Source: Caulobacteraceae bacterium (GTDB lineage: Bacteria; Pseudomonadota; Alphaproteobacteria; Caulobacterales; Caulobacteraceae). From it: DNA of 33,340 bases. Position numbers and translations under genes: made by a program. Of this stretch, positions 11,387 to 18,706 are shown in pieces. The stretch lies in assembly GCA_031291645.1 (NCBI GenBank), contig JARLIQ010000054.1, positions 1 to 33,340 of the forward strand, read 5' to 3'. The notes below the pieces were generated by a model. The model was not told the DNA's origin. It saw only the letters and a program-made list of their open reading frames with translations, and did no database searches. Within the stretch, counting starts at the first letter, position 1. Each line of letters opens with the position of its first letter.

Positions 11387-11842
11387 TCAGCGTCCGCCGG
11401 TCGAGCCGAAGCCGCCCGCGCCGCGCGCGGTCTCGTCCAGCCGTTCGACCTCGCGCCAGCTCGCCTGGACCACCGGGGCGATCACCATCTGGGCGATGCG
11501 CTCGCCGCGGCGGATGGTGAAGTCCTCCGGCCCGAGGTTGATCAGGATGACCTTCACCTCGCCGCGATAGTCGCTGTCGATCGTGCCGGGGGTGTTCAGG
11601 CAGGTCACCCCCGCCTTGGCCGCCAGTCCCGAGCGCGGCCGCACCTGGGCCTCGAAGCCCGGCGGCACGGCGATGCACAGGCCGGTCGGCACCATGGCCC
11701 GCGCGCCGGGGCGCAAGGTGAGCGGCGCGTCCTCGTCCACCGCCGCGCGCAGGTCCATGCCGGCCGCGCCGGCCGTCTCGTAGGCGGGCAGGGGCAGGCC
11801 CTCGGCGTGGGGCAGGCGGGCGACCGCGATCTCGGGGTTCAC
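11387..11842 (-). CDS. dut: deoxyuridine 5'-triphosphate nucleotidohydrolase (dUTPase)
   Basis: 151 residues with all five trimeric dUTPase motifs in order: AGMDLRA (27-33), PRSGLAAK (69-76), [14 protein letters not shown] (83-96, with Asp89 and Tyr92 for uracil/deoxyribose selection), [11 protein letters not shown] (111-121) and the mobile P-loop-like GAGGFGSTG (141-149). It hydrolyses dUTP to dUMP and pyrophosphate, keeping uracil out of DNA and supplying dTMP synthesis. The start overlaps the coaBC stop by four bases, the same dfp-dut pairing found in E. coli and many proteobacteria. It therefore likely depends on the coaBC promoter. Confidence 0.97.
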   Translation of the reverse strand: MNPEIAVARLPHAEGLPLPAYETAGAAGMDLRAAVDEDAPLTLRPGARAMVPTGLCIAVPPGFEAQVRPRSGLAAKAGVTCLNTPGTIDSDYRGEVKVILINLGPEDFTIRRGERIAQMVIAPVVQASWREVERLDETARGAGGFGSTGGR

Positions 11843-13050
11843 GCCAGCGCCTCCGCGATCCGCCGCGCCAGCCGGCCGGCGACGGCCGCCTTGGGGCCGC
11901 GCGGCCAGCGCTCGGCGCCCTTGCCGTCGATCACCATCACCGCATTGTCGTCGCCGCCCATCACCCCCGCCTCGCTCACGTCGTTGGCCACGATCCAGTC
12001 GCAGCCCTTGCGCGCCAGCTTGGCGCGGGCGTGGGCCTCGACGTCATTGGTTTCGGCGGCGAAGCCGATCACCAGCCGGGGGCGCTGCGGGCCCGAGCGC
12101 GACAGGCTCGCCAATATGTCGGGATTCTCCACCAGCCGCAGGGTCGGCGGACCCTCCTTGCCCTTCTTCAGCTTGACGCCGAACACCGCGTCGGGGCGCC
12201 AGTCGGCGACCGCGGCGACACAGACCGCGACGTCGGCCGGCAGGGCGGCGGTCGCGGCGTTCAACATCTCGACGGCCGTCCGCACCTCGACGCGGCGCAC
12301 GCCGGCCGGCGCGGCCAGGGCCGTGGGACCGGACACCAGGGTCACCTCGGCCCCGAGCCGGGCCAGGGCCGCGGCGATGGCGTAGCCCTGCTTGCCGCTG
12401 GAGCGGTTGGTCAGCATGCGCACCGGGTCCAGCGGCTCCTCGGTGGGGCCGGCGGTGACCAGGGCCCGGCGGCCGGCGAGCGGCGATCCCGCCCCGCCTT
12501 CCAGCGCCCCGCCTTCCAGCGCCGCGACGATGGCCTCGAAGATCTCGGCCGGCTCGGCCATGCGCCCGGGCCCAAATTCACCGCAGGCCATGGGGCCCTC
12601 GCCGGGGCCCACGATCTGAACGCCGTCGGCCATCAAGGTCGCCAGGTTCCGGCGGGTCGCCGGATGGGCCCACATCCGCACGTTCATCGCCGGGGCCATC
12701 AGCACCGGCTTGTCGGTGGCCAGCAGCACGGTCGAGGCCAGGTCGCCCGCCAGCCCGCCCGCCGCCTTGGCCATCAGGTCGGCCGTCGCGGGCGCGACCA
12801 CCAGGAGGTCCGCCGAGCGCGACAGCTCGATATGGCCCATCTCGGCCTCGTCGGTCAGCGAGAAGAGGTCGTCGTAGACCTTGTCCTCGGCCAGGGCCGA
12901 CAACGACAGCGGGGTGACGAAGTGGGCGGCCGCCGCGGTCATCACCGGACGCACGCCGATGCCCGCCTTGCGCAGGAGGCGCACCAGTTCGAGCGCCTTG
13001 TAGGCCGCGATGCCGCCGCCCACGATCAGGAGAACGCGTTTGTCGTTCAC
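11839..13050 (-). CDS. coaBC: bifunctional phosphopantothenoylcysteine decarboxylase / phosphopantothenate-cysteine ligase
   Basis: 403 residues from a GTG start at 13050-13048, with AGAGGA upstream on the minus strand. The flavin-dependent CoaC decarboxylase half (about 1-178) has [10 protein letters not shown], catalytic His73 in MGHIEL, the PAMNVRMW substrate clamp and [10 protein letters not shown] with the reducing Cys. The CoaB ligase half starts at about residue 192 ([34 protein letters not shown]) and ends with [19 protein letters not shown]. The two steps convert 4'-phosphopantothenate and cysteine to 4'-phosphopantetheine for CoA. The linker contains a short tandem duplication, noted separately. 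It leads an operon with dut, and a candidate promoter and a LexA-like box are upstream. Confidence 0.96.
   Translation of the reverse strand: MNDKRVLLIVGGGIAAYKALELVRLLRKAGIGVRPVMTAAAAHFVTPLSLSALAEDKVYDDLFSLTDEAEMGHIELSRSADLLVVAPATADLMAKAAGGLAGDLASTVLLATDKPVLMAPAMNVRMWAHPATRRNLATLMADGVQIVGPGEGPMACGEFGPGRMAEPAEIFEAIVAALEGGALEGGAGSPLAGRRALVTAGPTEEPLDPVRMLTNRSSGKQGYAIAAALARLGAEVTLVSGPTALAAPAGVRRVEVRTAVEMLNAATAALPADVAVCVAAVADWRPDAVFGVKLKKGKEGPPTLRLVENPDILASLSRSGPQRPRLVIGFAAETNDVEAHARAKLARKGCDWIVANDVSEAGVMGGDDNAVMVIDGKGAERWPRGPKAAVAGRLARRIAEALA
12491..12520. repeat. 15-bp in-frame tandem duplication in the coaBC linker
   Basis: The unit GCCCCGCCTTCCAGC occurs twice without a gap, encoding a doubled five-residue segment (read as GGALE twice) between the CoaC and CoaB domains. 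The repeat is exact, which suggests a recent slippage event in a flexible linker. Confidence 0.85.
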
Positions 13051-13080
13051 GGCCGGCCGGTTCCTCTATCGACGACCCGC

Positions 13081-13109
13081 TCAATAGCGTTTCGATCGCC
13101 TCTGGACAA
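13081..13109 (-). promoter_or_regulatory. candidate promoter of coaBC-dut
   Basis: On the minus strand TTGTCC (13109-13104) is followed, after TTGTCCA and a 14-base spacer, by GCTATTGA (13088-13081), a fair match to the Caulobacter housekeeping pattern. The predicted start site would give a short leader before the GTG at 13050. Motif-based only. Confidence 0.45.
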
Positions 13110-13121
13110 ACCGCTCAGATT

Positions 13122-13136
13122 GTTCTTTGTTTGTTC
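13122..13136. promoter_or_regulatory. LexA-type SOS box (GTTC-N7-GTTC)
   Basis: The sequence GTTCTTTGTTTGTTC is an exact match to the alphaproteobacterial LexA operator, a direct repeat of GTTC separated by seven bases. It lies 23 bases before the ATG of the lipoprotein gene at 13160, where it would overlap the transcription start region, and about 13 bases upstream of the putative coaBC -35 element. Position favours the lipoprotein gene as the main target, but coaBC-dut could also be affected. Confidence 0.65.
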
Positions 13137-13159
13137 CGATGCAACCGGGAGAGTCAATC

Positions 13160-13816
13160 ATGGGTGTGGGGTACGGAAGGTCTGGCGTCTTGGCGACGGC
13201 GGGGGCGACGGTGGCCGCGGCCGCGCTTCTGGCGCTGTCGGCGTGCGATCGGGGACCGGCGTCGATCCCGGCGCGCGATCACGGATCGGCGGCGGCGGGC
13301 GCCGAGCCGGCGACCGCCTCGGCGGGATCGAGCGCCGGCTCGAATCGGGTCGACGCCGACCTCAGGGTGGCGGCCACGCGCGAGGATCCGCGCGCCGCGC
13401 CCGTCCCCATGGTCAACGGCAAGCCGATGTGGGCCGCCAACCGGCGCCATACGGCCGAGGAGAACGCCCGCTACCAGTTCGCCCGCGACGGGGCCGACTT
13501 CGGGGCGCGCGACGTGGACGACTTCGTGGCCAAGGCCCACGCCTTCGTCGACAAGCCGCCGGCCGGCGTCCTGACCCTGACCCGCAACAACGGCGACAAG
13601 CTGCTCTACGATCCGCGCGAGAACGTCTTCGCGGTGGTCAGCCGCGAGGGCGCGCCGCGCACCATGTTCAAGCCGCGCGACGGACGCGCCTATTGGGAGG
13701 AGCAGAAACAGCGCCTCGCCGAACAGGCCAGTTCGTCAGACAACGGCGGCGGACAGGGCTACGCCCGTCGCTCGCACGCCAGCCGGTCGGGCGACTACAG
13801 CGACGATCAGGGGTGA
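13160..13816 (+). CDS. putative SOS-regulated lipoprotein with a toxin/nuclease-like central domain
   Basis: 218 residues from the ATG at 13160, chosen because GGGAGAG precedes it at good distance; in-frame ATG 13139 and TTG 13127 are alternatives. The N-terminus is a lipoprotein signal with hydrophobic LATAGATVAAAALLAL and lipobox LSAC (Cys29), followed by Asp30, which in E. coli would favour inner-membrane retention. A low-complexity Ala/Ser/Gly linker (about 31-62) leads to a folded region (about 88-187) with RYQFARDGADFGA, DDFVAKAHAFV, LTRNNGDKLLYD, NVFAVVSREGAPRTMFKP and YWEEQ. This pattern resembles C-terminal domains of polymorphic or contact-dependent toxins of the barnase/EndoU/colicin-like (BECR) type, although the usual His residues in the first motif are Gln106 and Asp110 here. 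That relation is from memory and needs a profile search. The gene end overlaps ubiB convergently by ten bases. Confidence 0.8.
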   Translation: MGVGYGRSGVLATAGATVAAAALLALSACDRGPASIPARDHGSAAAGAEPATASAGSSAGSNRVDADLRVAATREDPRAAPVPMVNGKPMWAANRRHTAEENARYQFARDGADFGARDVDDFVAKAHAFVDKPPAGVLTLTRNNGDKLLYDPRENVFAVVSREGAPRTMFKPRDGRAYWEEQKQRLAEQASSSDNGGGQGYARRSHASRSGDYSDDQG

Positions 13817-15318
13817 CGGCCGACCAGCGCCGCCGCATAGAAGGCCAGGCCTGAGGCGGCGGCGCCCAGGGCGAACCACCAGAGCCGCGAGACGGCGGGG
13901 CGCTGCTCCACCGGGACGACGGGGGGCGGGGCTTCGGCCAGGCGGGCGAGGGCCTGCAGGGCCTTCACCCCGTCGCTCGCCAGCTCGCGCGCCCTGGCCA
14001 CGGGCGAAAGCTCGCGCATGATCCACCGGCGCACGACCGGCTCGGCGGCGGACCACAGATTGTGCTCCGGATCGATCCGCCGGGCGACGCCCTCGACCGT
14101 CACCATGGTCTTCTGCAGCAGGACCAGTTCGGGCCGCAGGTGCATGTCGAACAGGGCGGTGATCTCGAACAGCAGGCCCAGCAGCCGGCCCATCGAGACC
14201 GAGCCGGACGGCCGCCCGACGTTGGGCTCGCCGACGGCGCGCAGGGCCTGGGCGAAGGCCTCGATCGAATGGTGGGCCGGGACGTAGCCGGCGTCGAAAT
14301 GGGCCTTGGCCACGCGCATATAGTCGCGCTGGAGGAAGCCCCACAGGATCTCGGCCAGGTGGCGGCGCGCCACCGCGTCGAGCCGGCCGACGATGCCGAA
14401 GTCCACCGCGGTGATCATGCCGGGCGGGCTGACGAACAGGTTCCCCTCGTGCAGGTCGGCGTGGAACACGCCGTGGTCGAGGGCCTGGGCCAGGAAGGCG
14501 CGCACCAGGTTGTCGGCCAGGGTCCGCCGGTCGATGCCGGGCTGTTCGAGCGCCGCCGGATCGGACAGGGCGACGCCCTCGGCCCAGCCCAGGGTCAGGA
14601 CCCGGCGGCCCACGCCCGCCCAGACCACCGGCGGGGCGCGCATATAGGCGTCCATCGCCATCACCTCGCGCAGCTCGCTGGCGCCGGCCGCTTCCAGCCG
14701 CAGGTCCAGTTCCAGCTCCAGCGAGCGCGAGACGATGTTGGCCAGGGCCCGCGGCTCCAGCCGCCGGGCCGCCGGCACCGTGTCCTCGACCAGGCCGGCG
14801 GCCAGTTCCAGCACCTCGATGTCCTGTCCGACCCGCCACTCGATCCCGGGTCTCAGCACCTTGACCGCCACCTTCTGGCCGTCGAGCAGGGTGGCCGGAT
14901 GGGCCTGGGCCAGGGAGGCGGCGGCGATCGGCTCGCCGAAGGTCGCGAACAGGGCCTCGACCGGCTGGTCCAGGGCGGCGGCGACCGCGGCCCGGGCGGT
15001 CTCGGTCGGGAAGGGCGCCAGCTGGTCCTTCAGCCGCGAGACGTCCTCGGCGAAGGTGCGCCCGAAGATGTCGGCCCGGGTCGAGAGCACCTGGCCGAGC
15101 TTGATCGCCGCCGGGCCGAGCTGCTCCAGCGCCGTCGCCAGCCGCTCGCCCGGGCGCCCGCGCCGCGCCGCCGGGCCCGAGAACAGCCGAAGGAAGCGTG
15201 CGAGCGGCCGCACCGGCGGCGGCAGGGCCGGATCGATCTCGCGCGGGATCAGGGCGTCGGCGCGGACCAGCACCCAGGCCGCGCCGACCAGACGTGCGAA
15301 GGCGGCCGGACGGCTCAT
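13807..15318 (-). CDS. ubiB: UbiB-family atypical kinase/ATPase for ubiquinone biosynthesis
   Basis: 503 residues. UbiB/ADCK proteins have a protein-kinase-like fold with the diagnostic KxGQ motif (IKLGQ, residues 72-76) and an Ala-rich nucleotide loop (AAASLAQ, 132-138) in place of the Gly-rich loop. The invariant lysine (VAVKVL, Lys153), the catalytic-loop segment HADLHEGN and the metal-binding AVDFGIVGR are all present. Hydrophobic residues near the C-terminus (about 478-498, FALGAAASGLAFYAAALVG) anchor it in the inner membrane. It is thought to use ATPase activity to extract or present lipid quinone intermediates to the Ubi enzymes. The gene begins seven bases after the ubiE stop, so ubiE-ubiB form an operon, a common alphaproteobacterial arrangement. 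Confidence 0.95.
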   Translation of the reverse strand: MSRPAAFARLVGAAWVLVRADALIPREIDPALPPPVRPLARFLRLFSGPAARRGRPGERLATALEQLGPAAIKLGQVLSTRADIFGRTFAEDVSRLKDQLAPFPTETARAAVAAALDQPVEALFATFGEPIAAASLAQAHPATLLDGQKVAVKVLRPGIEWRVGQDIEVLELAAGLVEDTVPAARRLEPRALANIVSRSLELELDLRLEAAGASELREVMAMDAYMRAPPVVWAGVGRRVLTLGWAEGVALSDPAALEQPGIDRRTLADNLVRAFLAQALDHGVFHADLHEGNLFVSPPGMITAVDFGIVGRLDAVARRHLAEILWGFLQRDYMRVAKAHFDAGYVPAHHSIEAFAQALRAVGEPNVGRPSGSVSMGRLLGLLFEITALFDMHLRPELVLLQKTMVTVEGVARRIDPEHNLWSAAEPVVRRWIMRELSPVARARELASDGVKALQALARLAEAPPPVVPVEQRPAVSRLWWFALGAAASGLAFYAAALVGRHP

Positions 15319-15325
15319 GCGGGAC

Positions 15326-16081
15326 TCAAGCCCAGCCCTGGTGCAGGGCGGCGACGCCGCCGGTGAAGTTGGTCCAGGTCACGCGCGAGAAGCCCGCGCG
15401 CGTCATCATCTCGGCGAAGCGGGCCTGGTCCGGAAAGCGGCGGATGCTTTCCACCAGATACTGGTAGGCGTCGCGGTCGTGCGCGACCCATTCGCCGACC
15501 TTGGGGATCACCTTGAACGAATAGAGGTCATAGGCCTTCTGCAGCGCCTCGGTCACCGGCCGCGAGAACTCCAGGCAGAGGAACCGGCCCCCCGGCTTCA
15601 GCACCCGGCGCGCCTCGCGCAGCGCCTGTTCGATGTCGGTGACGTTGCGGATGCCGAAGGCGATGACATAGGCGTCGGCGCAGGCGTCGGGCAGAGGCAG
15701 CGCCTGGGCGTCGCCCACGGCCCAGATCACCTCCGGCGGCGGCGTGCGCTCGCGTCCGGCGGCGATCATCTCCGCATTATAGTCAACCACCATCACGCAG
15801 GCGTCGTCGCCCCCGCGGCGCAGCTGGGCGGCGCGGGCCATCTTGGCGAAGCGGAAGGCCAGGTCGCCGGTCCCGCCGGCGCAGTCGACGATCAGCTCGC
15901 CCGGCTGAGGGTTGAGCCGGGCGGCGACCATGTCCTTCCAGATCCGGTGGACGCCCACGCTCATCAGGTCGTTCATCAGGTCGTAGCGGCGGGCCACCCG
16001 GTCGAACACGCCCCGGACAAGGCCGGGCTTGTCCGCGGGGTCGACGTCCTTGAAGCCGAAGGTGGCGGCGGGCTTGGTCAT
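15326..16081 (-). CDS. ubiE: ubiquinone/menaquinone biosynthesis C-methyltransferase
   Basis: 251 residues. This class I SAM-dependent methyltransferase adds the C2 methyl group to the ubiquinone ring. Motifs include the family start [33 protein letters not shown] (about 26-51), the SAM-binding loop [15 protein letters not shown] (about 65-79), a [14 protein letters not shown] segment with FGIRNVTD, and the C-terminal FSRPV...[17 protein letters not shown] and [19 protein letters not shown] region typical of UbiE. The ATG at 16081 is well placed. It is upstream of ubiB and divergent from mutM. Confidence 0.97.
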   Translation of the reverse strand: MTKPAATFGFKDVDPADKPGLVRGVFDRVARRYDLMNDLMSVGVHRIWKDMVAARLNPQPGELIVDCAGGTGDLAFRFAKMARAAQLRRGGDDACVMVVDYNAEMIAAGRERTPPPEVIWAVGDAQALPLPDACADAYVIAFGIRNVTDIEQALREARRVLKPGGRFLCLEFSRPVTEALQKAYDLYSFKVIPKVGEWVAHDRDAYQYLVESIRRFPDQARFAEMMTRAGFSRVTWTNFTGGVAALHQGWA

Positions 16082-16153
16082 GCACGCCTCTTAAGGCCTG
16101 CAGCCGGCGGCGTCATCCGCCAACGGCCTTTTCGCGCGCCGATCGCGGGCGGC

Positions 16154-16182
16154 TTGGCGGCGCGGCCGCTGGGCGCTAGATG
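16154..16182 (+). promoter_or_regulatory. candidate promoter of mutM, possibly leaderless
   Basis: TTGGCGG at 16154-16160, a 14-base spacer and GCTAGATG at 16175-16182 fit the Caulobacter housekeeping consensus with seven of eight matches in the -10 element. The ATG at 16187 is only four bases beyond it, so the transcript probably begins at or beside the start codon. No ribosome site is present in the gap. Confidence 0.5.
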
Positions 16183-16186
16183 GGCC

Positions 16187-17050
16187 ATGCCCGAGCTTCC
16201 CGAAGTCGAAACCGTCCGCCGGGGCCTTGCGCCGGTGCTGGAGGGCGCCCGGCTCGACCGCGTCGAGGCCCGCCGGCCGGACCTGCGCTTTCCCTTTCCC
16301 GAGGGCTTCGTCCAGCGGCTGACCGGCGCGCGGATCGAGACGCTGGAGCGCCGGGCCAAATACCTGCTTGCCCGGCTCGACCGCGGCCAGGCGCTGGTGA
16401 TGCACCTGGGGATGACCGGCCGGTTCGAGATCGAGGGCGGGACGGCCGCTCGCCGGCCCGGCGACTTCCACTACGCCGCCGCCGCCGACCCCAGGCATGC
16501 GCACGTCGTGTTCGAGACCGACGCGGGCGTGCGGGTGACCTTCTTCGACCCCCGCCGCTTCGGCTACATGGGACTGGTGGACCTGGACGGGATCGAGGCC
16601 CACCCCTGGTTCGCCGGCCTCGGGCCCGAGCCGCTGAGCCCCGACTTCACCGCCAAGGGCCTCGCCGAGGCCTTCGCCGGCCGCAAGCAGAGCGTCAAGG
16701 CCATGCTGCTCGACCAGCGCGTCGTCGCCGGCCTGGGCAATATATATGTGTGCGAAGCCCTGCACCGGGCCGGGGTCTCGCCCGAGAGACCCGCCGGCCG
16801 TATCGCGCGGGCCCGGCTGGAGGCGATCGCCGCAGCGGTGCGCGAGGTGCTGGCCGAGGCGATCGAGGCGGGCGGATCGACCCTGCGCGACTACGCCGCC
16901 GCCGACGGGGCGCTCGGCTACTTCCAGCACAGCTTCCGCGCCTACGGCCGCGAGCACGAGCCGTGCGGGCGCGACGGCTGCCGCGGCGTGATCCGCCGCA
17001 TCGTCCAGTCGGGCCGCTCGACCTTCTATTGCCCGGAGCACCAGCGCTAG
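16187..17050 (+). CDS. mutM: formamidopyrimidine-DNA glycosylase (Fpg)
   Basis: 287 residues. The start is fixed by the processed N-terminus PELPEVE, where Pro2 is the catalytic nucleophile and Glu3 assists; Lys58 (RRAKYLL) is the conserved DNA-phosphate contact. It excises 8-oxoguanine and formamidopyrimidines and cleaves the abasic site by beta,delta-elimination. The helix-two-turn-helix region LDQRVVAGLGNIYVCEALHRAG is intact. The C-terminal zinc finger is slightly unusual: Cys-x4-Cys-x16-Cys-x2-His (PCGRDGC ... YCPEH) instead of the four-cysteine x2/x16/x2 form. All four ligands may still bind zinc. It is transcribed alone from a promoter divergent from ubiE. Confidence 0.96.
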   Translation: MPELPEVETVRRGLAPVLEGARLDRVEARRPDLRFPFPEGFVQRLTGARIETLERRAKYLLARLDRGQALVMHLGMTGRFEIEGGTAARRPGDFHYAAAADPRHAHVVFETDAGVRVTFFDPRRFGYMGLVDLDGIEAHPWFAGLGPEPLSPDFTAKGLAEAFAGRKQSVKAMLLDQRVVAGLGNIYVCEALHRAGVSPERPAGRIARARLEAIAAAVREVLAEAIEAGGSTLRDYAAADGALGYFQHSFRAYGREHEPCGRDGCRGVIRRIVQSGRSTFYCPEHQR

Positions 17051-17070
17051 CGCCGCCGGCTCCGCCCTCG

Positions 17071-17185
17071 TAGAGCGCGTTAGGCGAAAGTGTATGCGGG
17101 TTCGCCGCCCGAACGTGCTCTAAACGTTTGATTTAGAGCTCTTTTAAACGGGTCAGATGATTCCATCTGACCCTAAAGGGCTCTA
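17071..17185. repeat. pair of palindromic intergenic repeat units (alphaproteobacterial mosaic type)
   Basis: Two adjacent imperfect palindromes fill the mutM-TraB gap. The first, 17071-17122, has arms TAGAGCGCGTT and AACGTGCTCTA (one mismatch) with an inner GGCGAA/TTCGCC pair. The second, 17134-17185, starts TAGAGC and ends GCTCTA and has a perfect ten-base inner stem, GGGTCAGATG and CATCTGACCC around ATTC. Such elements are familiar as dispersed extragenic repeats in alphaproteobacterial genomes. Each would fold in RNA and could stop transcription from mutM. Confidence 0.75.
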
Positions 17186-17195
17186 GGCTTGGCCG

Positions 17196-18065
17196 ATGGT
17201 CCGATTCCTTCGCTTGACCCTGGCGGTCCTCGTCGTCGCCCTCTGCTGCCGGGCCGCGGCCGCCCAGCCGCCGGTCTGGGTGGTCAAGGGCCCGGACGCG
17301 ACCATCGTGCTGTTCGGCTCGGTGCACCTCCTGCCGCCCGGCCTGGCCTGGGAGCCGGCCAGGCTCGAGCAGGCCCTGGCCCAGGCCGACGACGTCTGGT
17401 TCGAGATCCCGATCGACGAGGCCTCAAGTCTCGCGGCCGGCCAGTCGGCGATCGCCATGGGGATGCAGCCGTTCGGCCGGAGCCTCAGCGCCGAGCTGTC
17501 CGCGCAGGACCAGGTCCGGCTGGCGCGCGCGGCCCAGGCCTGCGGCCTGCCGGTCGACGGGCTCAACCGGCTCCAGCCCTGGCTGGCCGACGTGACCCTG
17601 TCGGTGGCCAGCTACCGGCTGGCGGGCGCGGTGGTCGACAACGGGGTCGAGCGCCAGCTCTCGGCCCACCTGGCGCCGGACGTCCAGCGCCACGCCTTCG
17701 AGACCCCCCAGGAGCAGATCGGCTACATGTCCTCCGCGCCGGTGGCCGACCAGGTGGCCTCGCTGCGGGAGACCCTGGGCGAGGTGGAGCAGGGCCCGGC
17801 CAGCTACCAGCGGCTGCTCCGCGCCTGGATGTCGGGGGACGCGGGCGCCATCCGGCGCGAGGCGCTGTCGCCGATGATGCGCGAGGCGCCCGGCGTCTAT
17901 CGCCGCCTGGTCGTCGACCGCAACCGCCGCTGGATGGACGCCATCCTGGCGCGGCTGCACGGCAAGGGCGAGGCGGTGATGGTGGTCGGCGTCGGCCACC
18001 TGGTCGGCCCGGACGGCCTGCCGGCCCTGCTGCGCGCGAGGGGGATCAAGGTGCAGGGACCCTGA
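17196..18065 (+). CDS. TraB/GumN family protein, exported
   Basis: 289 residues starting ten bases after the repeat element. The N-terminus is a signal peptide (VRFLRL then LAVLVVALCCRA, cleavage probably after AAA near residue 23). The mature part opens PVWVVKGPDATIVLFGSVHLLPPG, with the first family motif GSVH at 41-44, and closes AVMVVGVGHLVGPDGLPALL, the second GxxH motif. These two motifs are shared with TraB/TIKI proteins, in which the paired Gly-x-x-His segments are proposed to form a metalloprotease-like active site; biochemical function in bacteria is poorly defined. Central residues are mostly helical. No clear ribosome site is visible, and the repeat occupies the position where a promoter would be expected. 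Confidence 0.85.
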   Translation: MVRFLRLTLAVLVVALCCRAAAAQPPVWVVKGPDATIVLFGSVHLLPPGLAWEPARLEQALAQADDVWFEIPIDEASSLAAGQSAIAMGMQPFGRSLSAELSAQDQVRLARAAQACGLPVDGLNRLQPWLADVTLSVASYRLAGAVVDNGVERQLSAHLAPDVQRHAFETPQEQIGYMSSAPVADQVASLRETLGEVEQGPASYQRLLRAWMSGDAGAIRREALSPMMREAPGVYRRLVVDRNRRWMDAILARLHGKGEAVMVVGVGHLVGPDGLPALLRARGIKVQGP

Positions 18066-18095
18066 TCCGAACGGTCACGCGCGGACGGCTGCGCA

Positions 18096-18124
18096 TTGAC
18101 CCGAGGGTGCGCTTGGCTTATACG
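18096..18124 (+). promoter_or_regulatory. candidate rpsT promoter
   Basis: TTGACC at 18096-18101 and TATACG at 18119-18124 are separated by exactly 17 bases, an unusually E. coli-like arrangement for this genome and suitable for strong ribosomal-protein expression. The predicted start near 18131 gives a leader of about 60 bases. Confidence 0.6.
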
Positions 18125-18148
18125 CGCGCACTCCAGATTTCAGGGCGT

Positions 18149-18164
18149 GCGGATCATTATCCGC
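18149..18164 (+). promoter_or_regulatory. hairpin in the rpsT leader
   Basis: GCGGAT, loop CATT, ATCCGC form a perfect six-base-pair stem between the promoter and the rpsT ATG. Many S20 mRNAs are autoregulated through their leaders; whether this stem serves that purpose is inference. Confidence 0.35.
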
Positions 18165-18191
18165 TCGCGCCCCTATTCGAGGCTCAGACAT

Positions 18192-18461
18192 ATGGCCAAT
18201 ACCCCCGGCGCCAAGAAGTCGATCCGCAAGATCGCGCGCCGCACCGAGGTCAACAAGGCGCGCCGCTCGCGCGTCCGCACCTTCCTGCGCAAGTTCGAGG
18301 AGGCCGTCGCCGGCGGCGACGCGACAAGTGCGAAGGAGGCCTTCATCAAGGCTGAATCCGAACTCATGCGCGCCGTCTCGCGCGGGGTCGTCCACGCCAA
18401 CACCGGCTCGCGCAAAGTGTCCCGCCTCGCCGCGCAACTGCGGAAGCTGGCGACCGCCTGA
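18192..18461 (+). CDS. rpsT: 30S ribosomal protein S20
   Basis: 89 residues from the ATG at 18192 ([17 protein letters not shown]). S20 is a small, Lys/Arg-rich three-helix protein that binds 16S rRNA early in 30S assembly. The diagnostic opening, the [16 protein letters not shown] helix and the ending [22 protein letters not shown] are all present. A longer frame with a TTG at 18096 falls in the promoter and is not used. It stands just upstream of dnaA, as in C. crescentus, and is followed by two terminator-like hairpins, so it is a separate unit from dnaA. Confidence 0.97.
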   Translation: MANTPGAKKSIRKIARRTEVNKARRSRVRTFLRKFEEAVAGGDATSAKEAFIKAESELMRAVSRGVVHANTGSRKVSRLAAQLRKLATA

Positions 18462-18477
18462 GCGACCGCTGGAGCGG

Positions 18478-18501
18478 GGCCGGGAAACGGCCTAGCTTTT
18501 T
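18478..18501 (+). terminator. first intrinsic terminator after rpsT
   Basis: GGCCG, loop GGAAA, CGGCC (18478-18492) followed by TAGCTTTTT. It lies 16 bases after the rpsT stop. Confidence 0.6.
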
Positions 18502-18525
18502 GAATATATTAGAATAATCGACTTG

Positions 18526-18561
18526 AAGCGGCGGTGTGTCCAACACCGCCGCTTCTTGTTT
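18526..18561 (+). terminator. second, stronger intrinsic terminator after rpsT
   Basis: A perfect 12-base-pair stem, AAGCGGCGGTGT and ACACCGCCGCTT, with loop GTCCA (18526-18554), followed by TTCTTGTTT. It insulates dnaA from rpsT read-through. A 22-base AT-rich stretch at 18497-18518 (20 of 22 A/T) lies between the two hairpins. Confidence 0.75.
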
Positions 18562-18574
18562 GCCTGCGGTCTTT

Positions 18575-18587
18575 TGTTCAGTGAACA
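18575..18587. promoter_or_regulatory. perfect palindrome upstream of dnaA, possible operator
   Basis: TGTTCA and TGAACA around a single central G. It lies about 86 bases upstream of the putative dnaA -35 element, outside either terminator. The bound factor is unknown; spacing does not match the alphaproteobacterial LexA operator. Confidence 0.4.
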
Positions 18588-18631
18588 GATGCTGCCGGCG
18601 GACTTTCCCTTTCCTTTTCGAGGGGTCCTGG

Positions 18632-18636
18632 GAGTC
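18632..18636. promoter_or_regulatory. GANTC (CcrM) methylation site in the dnaA upstream region
   Basis: GAGTC, about 37 bases upstream of the putative -35 element. In C. crescentus methylation of GANTC near the dnaA promoter ties dnaA transcription to replication-fork passage. Relevance here is by analogy and requires a CcrM homologue in this genome. Confidence 0.45.
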
Positions 18637-18672
18637 AACGATTTTTTCCGCCAACGGCGCTAATAATCCCGG

Positions 18673-18700
18673 TTGACCCCCCCCCGCCTCTGGCTACTCT
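18673..18700 (+). promoter_or_regulatory. candidate dnaA promoter
   Basis: TTGACCC at 18673-18679 and GCTACTCT at 18693-18700 are separated by 13 bases, in the range of Caulobacter housekeeping promoters. A run of C bases fills the spacer. The expected start site is near 18707. Confidence 0.5.
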
Positions 18701-18706
18701 GAGGCT

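Noticed and set aside
18575-18587. TGTTCA-G-TGAACA as a second LexA box
   Set aside because: The alphaproteobacterial operator is a direct repeat GTTC-N7-GTTC; this is an inverted repeat with a different spacing.
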